Part shown: positions 1 through 7,943 of the stretch, piece after piece
Layout: every line of letters starts with the position of its first letter
Numbering within the stretch: position 1 is the stretch's first letter
Assembly: GCF_014646095.1 (NCBI RefSeq)
Contig: NZ_BMMU01000013.1
Location: 1 to 64,000, forward strand
Reading direction: 5' to 3'
DNA from: Streptomyces lacrimifluminis
GTDB lineage: Bacteria; Actinomycetota; Actinomycetes; Streptomycetales; Streptomycetaceae
DNA length: 64,000 nucleotides
The notes under the pieces: model-generated
Databases searched by the model: none
Told to the model about the DNA's origin: nothing
The model's input: the letters and a program-made list of their open reading frames with translations, nothing else
Translations under genes and position numbers: made by a program

Positions 1-144
1 AGAGATTGTTCCATGGGGCCGCCAGCGTCTCCGCAGGACAGCATTCTGAAACGATCAGTAAGACATGATCACGGGCGTGACCGGCCAGTCGACGCATTGG
101 TGGTCCCTGCCGGAAGCGCCGACCGACCACTTGGTGAGGTCTGC

Positions 145-1371
145 TCAGCCCACCCCACCCACCAACACCCGCCGAAACTCGATCGACTCGTAAGTCCCCT
201 CTGTCCCCGTCTCGTACAACACCCCCAGCACCGCCCGGTCCACGCGCACAAGATCCGAGTAGGCCGCCCGCCGATTCGACAGGGTCGCCGCCTTCTCGAA
301 CGTCTCTCCGCCGTCCCCGCTCCGCCAGATGGCCATCGACCGCCGAGCCGTGGGTTCCGAAGGCCCCGAGAACAGCAACGCGTCCGAGCCGGCGCCCCGC
401 AGCTGAAGCACGCTGCCCTGGACGATCGGGACGTCGTTCAGAGTGGGCTGGACGGTGTACGGGCGGTCCAGGGACTCCGCGCCGTCGCTGGAATAGGAGT
501 CCAGCCGGTTTCCCGGCATCAGGCCGTTTTGGTCTCTGGACGAGAAGTACAGCCTGCCGTCCGGGAGTTGGGCCGCGCTCGTCTCGTTGGCGTTCTCGAT
601 GCCGTCGTACGAGTCGTCGATAAAGCCCAGGTGCCAGGTTCGGCCGGCGTTGTCGCTGTAGATCGCGTGGCCGCCGTAGTACTTGGACTCCTGGCCGGTG
701 TCGGCAGAACCCGCCGGTGGGGCCGCCGAGTGGTTGGACGGGATCACGATCCGGCCCGCGTGCGGGCCCTTCGCCAGGTAGAGCGCGTGGCCCGGGCCCG
801 TCGCGTACCAGCGCCAGTTGTGCAGCTTCGTCTGAGCCGTGATGTCGCGCGGGGGCGTGAAGCGGCGGCCGTCGCTCGTGCCGGAACTGGTCTGGACGAA
901 GACCCTGCGGCTCTGCTGCGGCGTCGCCTCGCCGCGCATGATCTGGGCCTCCGTCACCGCGCCGTCGTTGTACGACGTCACCAGGACGATGCGGCCCGTC
1001 TTCTCGTCCACCACCGGCGCCGGATTGCCCCGCGTGTCACCGCCCCCGGCCGCGACCACCGACAGCGGGCCCCAGGTGCAGCCGCCGTCCGTGGAGCGGC
1101 GCAGGACCACGTCGATGTTGCCGCTGTCCCCCGCGCCGTTGTGTCTGCCCTCGGCGAAGGCCAGGACGGTGCCCTTGCGTGTCTTGACGGTGGCGGGGAT
1201 GCGGTAGGTGTCGTAGCCGCCCTGGCCCGCGACGTACGGGACGGACGAGGTGCAGGAGGAGCGGGTGGCCGCCTGGGCCGTTGTCGCGGTGAGGTCGGTG
1301 CCGATGCCGGTGCCGGCGATCAGGGCCGCGCCGGTGGTCGCGGCGAGCAGGATACGGCTCAGGGGCGTCAT
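145..1371 (-). CDS. Secreted exo-alpha-sialidase (neuraminidase, GH33-like)
   Basis: This 408-aa protein probably hydrolyses terminal sialic acids from glycans outside the cell. A signal peptide (residues 1 to about 34, ending AQA) leads into a six-bladed propeller. The sialidase YRIP motif, which carries a substrate-binding Arg, is at 56-59. Asp boxes lie at 93-100 (STDGGCTW), 239-246 (SDNAGRTW) and, degenerate, at 351-358. Tyr371 in YSDL is the likely nucleophile. The length suits a single-domain bacterial sialidase with no carbohydrate-binding module. It appears monocistronic, and nothing nearby suggests sialic-acid catabolism, so a role in scavenging or host and fungal glycan trimming is inferred. 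Confidence 0.88.
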   Translation of the reverse strand: MTPLSRILLAATTGAALIAGTGIGTDLTATTAQAATRSSCTSSVPYVAGQGGYDTYRIPATVKTRKGTVLAFAEGRHNGAGDSGNIDVVLRRSTDGGCTWGPLSVVAAGGGDTRGNPAPVVDEKTGRIVLVTSYNDGAVTEAQIMRGEATPQQSRRVFVQTSSGTSDGRRFTPPRDITAQTKLHNWRWYATGPGHALYLAKGPHAGRIVIPSNHSAAPPAGSADTGQESKYYGGHAIYSDNAGRTWHLGFIDDSYDGIENANETSAAQLPDGRLYFSSRDQNGLMPGNRLDSYSSDGAESLDRPYTVQPTLNDVPIVQGSVLQLRGAGSDALLFSGPSEPTARRSMAIWRSGDGGETFEKAATLSNRRAAYSDLVRVDRAVLGVLYETGTEGTYESIEFRRVLVGGVG

Positions 1372-1597
1372 CGCTCTCCCTTGCGGAGTGGAGTGGGGGG
1401 ACGAGGGGTGCGGGTGCCTGGCTGCCGGGTGCGTGCCGGCAGCCAGGCGACAGGGGATGACAGGAAGTGAGAGGGGGTGAGTGGAGGCGACAGTAACCCC
1501 GCTGACGGGTCGTCACCATGCAGGGCACGTAAGGAACATACGTACCCGCACGCCCACCCCACCCCTTTGCGCCACTTGCCCTCGGCCCCTCGATACC

Positions 1598-1843
1598 TCA
1601 TCCCGCCCCCGGCGTCACCATCCCCGACTCGTACGCCACGATCACCAGTTGCGCCCGGTCCCGCACGCCCAGCTTCCCCATGATCCGGCTGACGTAGGTC
1701 TTCGCGGTCAGTGGGCTCAGGCCCCGGGTCTCCGCGATCTCCGTGTTGTTGAGGCCGCGCGCGACCAGCCTCAGCACCCCGCGTTCCCGTTCCGACAGGC
1801 ATTCGGGGCGGATTCGTCGCGTGGGAGGGCGAGTTCGGCAGTA
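1598..1843 (-). pseudogene. Truncated LuxR/NarL-type response regulator (HTH only)
   Basis: An 81-codon open frame with no start codon encodes a clean LuxR-type helix-turn-helix: LSERERGVLRLVARG, then LNNTEIAE, then TAKTYVSRIMGKLGVRDRAQ, ending at TGA. Full NarL-type regulators have about 130 residues of receiver domain in front of this. Here the frame closes at a TAG after about 15 residues, and no receiver sequence follows upstream. It is most simply the 3' remnant of a decayed two-component regulator. A very short HTH-only protein started from a non-canonical codon is less likely. Confidence 0.6.
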
Positions 1844-1870
1844 CTACCCGGGGTGACCCTCAGGCCGTAT

Positions 1871-1886
1871 TACTCCCCGGGGAGTA
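1871..1886. promoter_or_regulatory. Perfect 16-bp palindrome TACTCCCCGGGGAGTA
   Basis: TACTCCCC is followed directly by GGGGAGTA, a perfect dyad just upstream of the truncated response-regulator remnant and downstream of the TerB-like gene. It resembles a dimeric regulator's operator, possibly the autoregulatory site of the lost gene. Its binding partner is unknown. Confidence 0.4.
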
Positions 1887-1961
1887 CGCGACGCGGAATC
1901 GGAAGGCCCCAGAGGCCCGAGAAAGGAGCGGAAAGGCCCGGGAGAAGCCCCGGAGAGGCGC

Positions 1962-2636
1962 CTAGGACGGCGTGCGTGCCGCCGCCGCCAGCAGCCGGGT
2001 CACGTCGTCCCCGCAGATCGTCAGTGCCGCGCCGACCGTGGCCAGGACGTCGCGTTCCGCCGGTGTGTACGGGCCGTCGGCCAGGGCGATGCGGGCGCCC
2101 TGGAGGAGAATCGATTCGCGGCCGGGGGCGGCCAGGTGGGGGGCCAGGGGGTCCAGGGCCTCGTGGAGCTCTATGGCGAGGCCGGGGCCGCACGGAGGGC
2201 CGAAGAGGCGGCCCGTGTCGGCGGCCAGCGCGTCCACCAGGGCCGCCAGCTGGTCCTCCGTACAGTCGTCGAAACCGGCCGCGCGGACGCCGGTCACCGC
2301 CGTCTCCAGGGCGAGGCGGGCGTGGGTGCCTCCGGCGGCGAGGACCGCGAGGGCGACCGTGTGGACCGCGTCCCGGAGCATCGCGGAGAAGCGGGTCGTG
2401 GTGGGGTGGTCGAGGACGTCCGTGCCGAAGTGGCTCTGGCAGGCGGCGCATTCGACGACCGGGCCGGTCTCGCCGCGCGGCAAGATCGGTACGCCGAGAA
2501 AGGTGAAGCGGCGACGGCCCGTCAGGCGCTGGTAGTTGCGGTCTCCGCCGCAACCGGGGCAGAAGAACTCGCCGTCACCGACACCGGCCCAGACCGTACG
2601 GGAGCCCAGGACGCGTGCCGTCCGGCCTCCACGCAC
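1962..2636 (-). CDS. TerB-like protein with N-terminal zinc ribbon
   Basis: This is a soluble protein of about 224 aa. Near the N-terminus are paired cysteines (FFCPGCGG and, about 35 residues later, ECAACQSHFG) that look like a small zinc ribbon. A helical C-terminal half follows (ILLQGARIALADGPYTPAERDVLATVGAAL) that resembles the TerB/DjlA domain. TerB-family proteins are linked to tellurite and stress responses, but the molecular role is unclear. An in-frame ATG at 2744 gives a longer 260-aa reading. I prefer the GTG at 2636 because the extra N-terminus looks non-coding and the recognisable domain begins shortly after. It is read in the same direction as leuA. Confidence 0.7.
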   Translation of the reverse strand: MRGGRTARVLGSRTVWAGVGDGEFFCPGCGGDRNYQRLTGRRRFTFLGVPILPRGETGPVVECAACQSHFGTDVLDHPTTTRFSAMLRDAVHTVALAVLAAGGTHARLALETAVTGVRAAGFDDCTEDQLAALVDALAADTGRLFGPPCGPGLAIELHEALDPLAPHLAAPGRESILLQGARIALADGPYTPAERDVLATVGAALTICGDDVTRLLAAAARTPS

Positions 2637-2899
2637 GGCTCGGCCGTCCCGGCCGTATCGTCCCCGTCCTGGGAGCACTTCGCACCTCCGGTAACTCCCC
2701 CACTGCCTGTTGCAGGGCGCGGGAGGTACCCCCACCGGCAACACCGCCGCGCTGGCGTGATGTTAGCCACATTGTTGATGCGTAGTCAGTACCCAGGACC
2801 AGACCTGCCCATGACCGACCCCTGGTTTGGCCGGTAAACGACGGCCGCCCCGCCCGCCACTGAGGGCGGACAGGGCGGGAAACCAACCGGTCGGGTGAG

Positions 2900-4630
2900 T
2901 CAGCGGCTCGCGCGGTTGACGGCGGAGACGACCGCCTTCAGGGAGGCGCGGGTCGTGTTGGCGTCGATGCCGATGCCCCACAGGACCTTGTCGCCGATGG
3001 CGACCTCGATGTAGGAGGCGGCCTGCGCGGAGGCGCCCTCGCTCATCGTGTGCTCGGTGTAGTCCAGGAGCCGGGCGTCGATGTCCAGACCCTGCAGGGC
3101 GTGGAAGAACGCCGAGATCGGGCCGTTGCCCGTGCCCACCAGGGTGGTCTCGACACCGTCGACCTCGGCCTCGACGGTGAGGGTGTCCACGCCGTCCTTG
3201 TCGGTGGTCGACTGGCCGGTGCTGACCTGGATACGGCCCCAGGGGTTCTCGGGGTTCGGCAGGTACTCGTCCCGGAAGATCGTCCAGATGTCCTTCGGCA
3301 TGACCTCGCCGCCCTCGGCGTCCGTCTTCGCCTGGATCAGCTTGGAGAACTCGATCTGCATCCGGCGCGGCAGGTCCAGCTTGTGGTCGTTCTTCAGGAC
3401 GTACGCGATACCGCCCTTGCCCGACTGGGAGTTGACCCGGATCACGGCCTCGTAGGACCGGCCGACGTCCTTCGGGTCGATCGGCAGGTACGGGACCGCC
3501 CACTCGATGTCGTCGACGGTGACGCCCTTCGCGGCGGCGTCGGCCTCCATGGCGTCGAAGCCCTTCTTGATGGCGTCCTGGTGGGAGCCGGAGAAGGACG
3601 TGTAGACCAGGTCGCCCACGTACGGGTGGCGCGGGTGGACCTCCATCTGGTTGCAGTACTCCCACGTACGACGGATCTCGTCGATGTCGGAGAAGTCGAT
3701 CTGCGGGTCGACGCCCTGCGAGAACAGGTTCATGCCCAGGGTGACCAGGTCGACGTTGCCGGTGCGCTCGCCCTGGCCGAAGAGACAGCCCTCGACGCGG
3801 TCGGCGCCGGCCATCAGCGCCAGTTCGGCGGCGGCGACGGCGGTACCGCGGTCGTTGTGGGGGTGGATCGACAGGACGACGTGCTCGCGGCGGGTCAGGT
3901 TGCGGCCCATCCACTCGAAGCGGTCCGCATGCGTCGACGGGGTCGAACGCTCCACCGTGGCGGGCAGGTTGAGGATGATCTCGCGGCCCGGGCCGGGCTG
4001 CCAGACGTCCATGACCGCCTCGCAGACCTCCAGCGCGAAGTCCAGCTCCGTGTCGGTGAAGATCTCGGGCGAGTACTGGTAGCCGAACTCCGTCTCCGGG
4101 CCCAGCAGCTTCTCGGCGTACTCCATGACCAGCCGTGTGCCGTCGACGGCGATCTGCTTGATCTGGTCCTTGGAGCCGCGGAAGACGACCCGGCGGAAGA
4201 CGGGGGCGGTCGCGTTGTACAGGTGGACCGTGGCGCGCTTGGCGCCCTTCAGGGACTCGACGGTCCGCTCGATCAGGTCCTCGCGGGCCTGGGTCAGTAC
4301 GGAGATGGTGACGTCGTCCGGGATCGCGCCCGGTTCCTCGACGATCGAGCGGACGAAGTCGAAGTCCGTCTGCCCGGAGGCAGGGAAGCCGACCTCGATC
4401 TCCTTGTAGCCCAGCTTCACCAGCAGGTCGAACATCGCACGCTTGCGGGCGGGGGACATGGGGTCGATCAGGGACTGGTTGCCGTCGCGCAGGTCGGTGG
4501 AGAGCCAGCGGGGAGCGACGGTGATCCGGTTTCCGGGCCAGGTGCGGTCGGCGATGTCGACCTGCTCGTACCGGCCGTACTTGTGGATCGGCATGGAGGT
4601 GGGCTGCTGGCGATTGGCACTGTGGGCCAT
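2900..4630 (-). CDS. leuA: 2-isopropylmalate synthase
   Basis: LeuA condenses acetyl-CoA with 2-oxoisovalerate to give 2-isopropylmalate, the committed step of leucine synthesis in the cytoplasm. The 576-aa length fits the actinobacterial type. The DRE-TIM barrel signature is visible early (STDLRDGNQSL), with the metal-binding HPHNDRG further on. The C-terminal portion holds the allosteric leucine-feedback domain (from about residue 440). GAGGAGC lies eight bases before the ATG. A Leu-rich leader peptide 82 bases upstream (4712-4759) points to ribosome-mediated control of this gene by leucine supply. Confidence 0.97.
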   Translation of the reverse strand: MAHSANRQQPTSMPIHKYGRYEQVDIADRTWPGNRITVAPRWLSTDLRDGNQSLIDPMSPARKRAMFDLLVKLGYKEIEVGFPASGQTDFDFVRSIVEEPGAIPDDVTISVLTQAREDLIERTVESLKGAKRATVHLYNATAPVFRRVVFRGSKDQIKQIAVDGTRLVMEYAEKLLGPETEFGYQYSPEIFTDTELDFALEVCEAVMDVWQPGPGREIILNLPATVERSTPSTHADRFEWMGRNLTRREHVVLSIHPHNDRGTAVAAAELALMAGADRVEGCLFGQGERTGNVDLVTLGMNLFSQGVDPQIDFSDIDEIRRTWEYCNQMEVHPRHPYVGDLVYTSFSGSHQDAIKKGFDAMEADAAAKGVTVDDIEWAVPYLPIDPKDVGRSYEAVIRVNSQSGKGGIAYVLKNDHKLDLPRRMQIEFSKLIQAKTDAEGGEVMPKDIWTIFRDEYLPNPENPWGRIQVSTGQSTTDKDGVDTLTVEAEVDGVETTLVGTGNGPISAFFHALQGLDIDARLLDYTEHTMSEGASAQAASYIEVAIGDKVLWGIGIDANTTRASLKAVVSAVNRASR

Positions 4631-4663
4631 GATGCGTGGGCTCCTCGTGGTGTCCTGAAGGAC

Positions 4664-4706
4664 GGCCGACGGCGCAACGCCAGACTCCGCGGGGAGGGGG
4701 TCGGCC
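4664..4706 (-). promoter_or_regulatory. leuA leader hairpin (putative attenuator structure)
   Basis: Between the leader peptide and leuA, GGCCGAC (4664-4670) pairs perfectly with GTCGGCC (4700-4706). A smaller stem, GGCG/CGCC, lies inside at 4671-4681. The stem starts a few bases after the leader stop codon, where a ribosome stalled at Leu codons would change folding. There is no U-tract, so the mechanism may be RBS or Rho accessibility rather than an intrinsic terminator. Confidence 0.5.
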
Positions 4707-4711
4707 TCTAC

Positions 4712-4759
4712 TTACAGGCCCTCGCCGCGGCAGCTAAGGAGGAGCAGCCCGAAACGCAT
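4712..4759 (-). CDS. leuA leader peptide (MRFGLLLLSCRGEGL)
   Basis: A 15-codon frame with four consecutive leucine codons ends in TAA, 82 bases before the leuA start. GGAG sits six bases before its ATG, and a TACAGT -10-like hexamer lies just upstream. Runs of the regulated amino acid in a short translated leader are the hallmark of ribosome-mediated attenuation. The SCRGEG ending resembles other streptomycete leader peptides I recall. A longer in-frame ORF (to 4924) exists, but only the last 15 codons look meaningful. Confidence 0.8.
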   Translation of the reverse strand: MRFGLLLLSCRGEGL

Positions 4760-5009
4760 GATGCTCCGCACTGTAGCCGAGCCGCGCCGGACGCGCGGGC
4801 CTGTATCACTATGCGGGACCATCAGTATGCGGGAGTGGGAGAACAAAAGGGGCAAAAAGTGCGCCATCCCACTCGGCGCCACCCGTCGCCACTCGGCGCC
4901 GCTCAGCACATACCACTGCGTCACCGAACGATGGGCTCCTTGTCCCGGTATTCACCAATCATGGTTGCGGGTAGTGACAGCCCTATGACTCGGTGCAAGG
5001 GTGCCGGGC

Positions 5010-6092
5010 ATGACGACAAACGGGGGCTCTGAGCCCGTCTTCTGCACCATCGTCCCACCGCACATCCTCAACACACTCGCCCGCCACGAGGACCCTGCCG
5101 TCTCCGGCCCCGCACAGCACACGCTGCTGCTCGACGCCGAGAACCGGACCAGGCGCAGCCTCGCCGCCGAGTACGGCCTGCGCGCCGCCCCGGCCGTGCG
5201 GGCGCCCTCCGACCAGCCGCTGCGCACGATCTACGACGCCGAGCACCGCACCGCGCTGCCCGGCACGAAGGTGCGCGCCGAGGGCTCCGAGCCCGGCCGG
5301 GACGCCAGCGTCAACCGCGCCTACGCCGGCCTCGGCGCCACCTTCGACCTCTACCTCAAGGCCTACCAGCGCCACTCGATCGACGGCGACGGCCTGCCCC
5401 TCGACGCGACCGTCCACTACGACGAGGGCTACAACAACGCCTTCTGGGACGGCAAGCAGATGGTGTTCGGCGACGGCGACGGCGAGATCTTCGTCGACTT
5501 CACCCACTCCATCGACGTCATCGGCCACGAGCTCACCCACGGCGTCACCCAGCACACGGCGAACCTCACGTACTACGGCCAGCCCGGCGCCCTCAACGAG
5601 TCGATGTCGGACGTCTTCGGCTCGCTCATCAAGCAGTACTCGCTCGGCCAGACCGCCGCCGAGGCCGACTGGCTGATCGGCGCGGGCCTGCTCGCCCCGA
5701 GCGTCAGCGGCACGGCCCTGCGCTCCATGAAGTCACCGGGCAGCGCGTACGACGACGACGTGCTCGGCAAGGACCCGCAGCCCGCGACCATGGACGGCTA
5801 TGTCCGCACCGGCCGCGACAACGGCGGCGTCCACATCAACAGCGGCATCCCCAACCACGCCTTCTACATCGTCGCCACCACGCTCGGCGGCAACGCGTGG
5901 GAACGGGCCGGGCAGATCTGGTACGACGTGCTCACCGGCGGCGAGCTGAAGGAGAAGGCGTTCTTCGACGACTTCGCCCAGCTGACCGTGGCCACCGCGA
6001 AAGAGCGCTACGGCGACGGTGAGGAACTCCAGGCCGTGCTGAAGGCCTGGGAGCGGGTCGGAGTGCCCATCACACCCCGGGCCCGCCTGTAG
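5010..6092 (+). CDS. M4 metallopeptidase, protealysin type
   Basis: This is a thermolysin-family zinc protease of about 360 aa. The HELTH zinc motif is near residue 174 and the third ligand, Glu in NESMSD, about 24 residues later. The GVHINSGIPNHAFY segment carries the transition-state His. It has no signal peptide and only a short N-terminal propeptide (PVFCTIVPPHIL.. to about residue 98), which is the protealysin arrangement rather than the secreted thermolysin arrangement. An emfourin-type inhibitor gene follows 143 bases later. AAGGG precedes the ATG at 5010; a GTG at 5001 is an alternative start. Its natural substrates and export route are unknown. Confidence 0.92.
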   Translation: MTTNGGSEPVFCTIVPPHILNTLARHEDPAVSGPAQHTLLLDAENRTRRSLAAEYGLRAAPAVRAPSDQPLRTIYDAEHRTALPGTKVRAEGSEPGRDASVNRAYAGLGATFDLYLKAYQRHSIDGDGLPLDATVHYDEGYNNAFWDGKQMVFGDGDGEIFVDFTHSIDVIGHELTHGVTQHTANLTYYGQPGALNESMSDVFGSLIKQYSLGQTAAEADWLIGAGLLAPSVSGTALRSMKSPGSAYDDDVLGKDPQPATMDGYVRTGRDNGGVHINSGIPNHAFYIVATTLGGNAWERAGQIWYDVLTGGELKEKAFFDDFAQLTVATAKERYGDGEELQAVLKAWERVGVPITPRARL

Positions 6093-6132
6093 CCGTACGG
6101 ACCCGTTCCGGCCGCACCGGCACCCGGCACCG

Positions 6133-6195
6133 GTCCCACGTCCCACGTCACACGTCACACGTCACACGTCACACGGCACACGTCACACGGCACAC
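6133..6195. repeat. Nine tandem 7-bp repeats (GTCACAC consensus)
   Basis: Nine head-to-tail heptamers lie between the protease and the inhibitor: two GTCCCAC, four GTCACAC, then GGCACAC, GTCACAC and GGCACAC. The unit is not a multiple of three and no gene spans it. It is probably a slippage-prone microsatellite in the intercistronic leader that could vary the spacing or translation of the inhibitor mRNA. Confidence 0.9.
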
Positions 6196-6235
6196 GGCGC
6201 TCGTACTGGAGTCGTTCTCGTACTAGACAGGACCC

Positions 6236-6502
6236 ATGCGTATTCAGGTGAGACGTACGGGCGGGTTCGCGGGCATCGAGCGCTGTGCCGAGGTGGACAC
6301 CTCCGGGCGGCCCGATGCCGCCGAGTGGCACGCCCTGGCCGATCAGGCGGTCGCGGCCGGCGGGAGCGCCCCGCCGGCCGGGGTGCCGGACGGTTTCCGC
6401 TACGAGATCACGGTGGACGGGAAGACGGTGTACTGCGCCGATCCCCGGCTCACCGAAGAGCAACGGAAGCTGATCTCAAGGGTGTTGAAAGAGGGGGCAT
6501 AA
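6236..6502 (+). CDS. Emfourin-type protealysin inhibitor
   Basis: This 88-aa cytoplasmic protein matches the emfourin family, the inhibitors encoded next to protealysin-like M4 proteases. Visible traits are the start MRIQVRRTGGFAGIERCAEVD, a central Pro/Ala loop, and a C-terminal half FRYEITVDGKTVYCADPRLTEEQRKLI typical of the family. Its position 143 bases after the M4 gene on the same strand supports a protease-inhibitor pair in which the inhibitor protects the producer. AGACAGGA precedes the ATG. Confidence 0.85.
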   Translation: MRIQVRRTGGFAGIERCAEVDTSGRPDAAEWHALADQAVAAGGSAPPAGVPDGFRYEITVDGKTVYCADPRLTEEQRKLISRVLKEGA

Positions 6503-6569
6503 CGGGTGTCGCGGGTGCCGACGGACAGGGTGTGACCGCATCGTCACCCAGGCCCGTTGACACCCGTTA
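6500..6569. promoter_or_regulatory. 11-bp inverted repeat around the GH1 promoter
   Basis: TAACGGGTGTC (6500-6510, beginning at the inhibitor stop codon) is mirrored perfectly by GACACCCGTTA (6559-6569), 13 bases before the glucosidase start. Between them lies GTGAC-N6-GTCAC (6532-6547). A TTGACA hexamer overlaps the right arm. The pair could be two operator half-sites for a sugar-responsive repressor acting by looping, or a long terminator stem for the inhibitor gene. Confidence 0.45.
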
Positions 6570-6581
6570 CCCCCGGTACCG

Positions 6582-7943
6582 ATGATCCGGCGCATGGCGA
6601 CCAACCCAATACCCCAGTTCCCGGCCGGCTTCCTGTGGGGCGTGTCCACCTCGGCGCACCAGATCGAGGGCGCGGCGGACCAGCGTGAACAGTCCGTGTG
6701 GGACACCTTCACGGCCGAGCCCGGACGTGTGAAGGACGGCTCGACGGCGGCGGTGGCCTGCGACCACTTCCACCGCTACCCCGAGGACGTGGCCCTGCTG
6801 GCCGGCCTCGGCGTGGACGCGTACCGCTTCTCCGTCTCCTGGCCCCGCGTGAACTCCCCCGGCGGCCTGGACTTCTACGACCGGCTGGTGGACGAGCTGT
6901 GCGCGGCGGGCGTACGTCCCGTCCCGACCCTCTTCCACTGGGACCTGCCGGTGGACCTGGACTGGCTGGAGCGGGACACGGCGTCCAGGTTCGCCGAGTA
7001 CGTGTCCGTCGTCGCCGAGCGGCTCGGCGACCGGGTGAACAAGTGGATCACGCTCAACGAGCCCGCCGAACACACCCTGTTCGGGCACGCGTTGGGCGCG
7101 CACGCGCCGGGGAAGCAGCTGATGTTCGACGCGCTCCCGGCCGCCCACCACCAACTCCTCGGCCATGGTCTGGCCGTACGGGCACTGCGGGCCGCCGGCG
7201 CCACCGACATCGGGATCGCCAACTCGCACGGGCCGACCTGGCCGGCGTCGCAGGAGCCGGCGGACCTGGAGGCGGCCGGTTTCTACGACCTCCTCCTCAA
7301 CCGGCTGTTCGCCGACCCGATCCTCCTGGGCCAGTACCCGGACGGTCTGGGCGAGTTGATGCCGGGCGACGTGCAGGCCGACCTGAAGGTGATCGGCGAG
7401 CCGCTCGACTTCTACGGCGTCAACTACTACGCGCCGACGAAGGTGGGCGCACCGCAGGGCGCCGACATCGAGTTCGGCGGAATGACGATCCCGGCCGAAC
7501 TCCCCTTCTCCGTCCAGGAGATCGAGGACGTCCCGGTGACGGACTTCGGCTGGCCCGTCGTACCCGAGGGCCTGACGGAGCTGCTCGGCACCTTCCGGGA
7601 CCGCTACGGCGACCGGCTGCCGCCCGTCGTCATCACCGAGAACGGCTGCTCGTACGAGGGGCTCGACGACCAGGACCGCATCGCCTACCTGGACGGTCAT
7701 GTCCGGGCCCTGCACCGGGCGTTGGAGGCGGGTGTGGATGTGCGCGGCTACTTCGTGTGGTCTCTGCTGGACAACTTCGAGTGGGCGGAGGGGTACGCGC
7801 GGCGGTTCGGGCTGGTCCACGTGGACTTCGCGGACCCCACCACGCTGACCCGGACACCCAAGGCTTCGTACGGCTGGTTCAGGGATCTCCTTCGGGCGCA
7901 GCAGGAGAAGCAGGGACAGGCGGGACGGGTGACCCAGGAGTGA
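6582..7943 (+). CDS. GH1 family beta-glucosidase
   Basis: This 453-aa cytoplasmic enzyme should hydrolyse beta-glucosides such as cellobiose. The N-terminal GH1 signature FLWGVSTSAHQIEG, the acid/base Glu160 in TLNEPAE and the nucleophile Glu353 in ITENGC are all present, followed by WSLLDNFEWAEGY. There is no signal peptide. The stop codon overlaps the GTG start of a sugar-type MFS transporter, so uptake and cleavage are probably co-translated. No clear RBS precedes either the ATG at 6582 or the in-frame ATG at 6594. Confidence 0.95.
   Translation: MIRRMATNPIPQFPAGFLWGVSTSAHQIEGAADQREQSVWDTFTAEPGRVKDGSTAAVACDHFHRYPEDVALLAGLGVDAYRFSVSWPRVNSPGGLDFYDRLVDELCAAGVRPVPTLFHWDLPVDLDWLERDTASRFAEYVSVVAERLGDRVNKWITLNEPAEHTLFGHALGAHAPGKQLMFDALPAAHHQLLGHGLAVRALRAAGATDIGIANSHGPTWPASQEPADLEAAGFYDLLLNRLFADPILLGQYPDGLGELMPGDVQADLKVIGEPLDFYGVNYYAPTKVGAPQGADIEFGGMTIPAELPFSVQEIEDVPVTDFGWPVVPEGLTELLGTFRDRYGDRLPPVVITENGCSYEGLDDQDRIAYLDGHVRALHRALEAGVDVRGYFVWSLLDNFEWAEGYARRFGLVHVDFADPTTLTRTPKASYGWFRDLLRAQQEKQGQAGRVTQE

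Noticed and set aside
4664..4711. T-box riboswitch before leuA
   Set aside because: No T-box consensus or specifier-loop structure was seen, and a Leu-rich leader peptide explains the region.
3050..5032. 660-codon open frame antisense to leuA
   Set aside because: It mirrors the codon structure of leuA; high-GC genes create long open frames on the opposite strand. It shows no domain and its composition is biased (Asp/Val/Leu/Arg).
6133..6195. Possible CRISPR-like array
   Set aside because: Seven-bp direct tandem repeats without spacers; this is a microsatellite.
6698..7939. In-frame upstream extension of the MFS transporter through the glucosidase gene
   Set aside because: The frame is open by chance within the glucosidase; the extension is Arg/Gly/Pro-rich without transporter character, and a GTG at 7940 overlaps the glucosidase stop.
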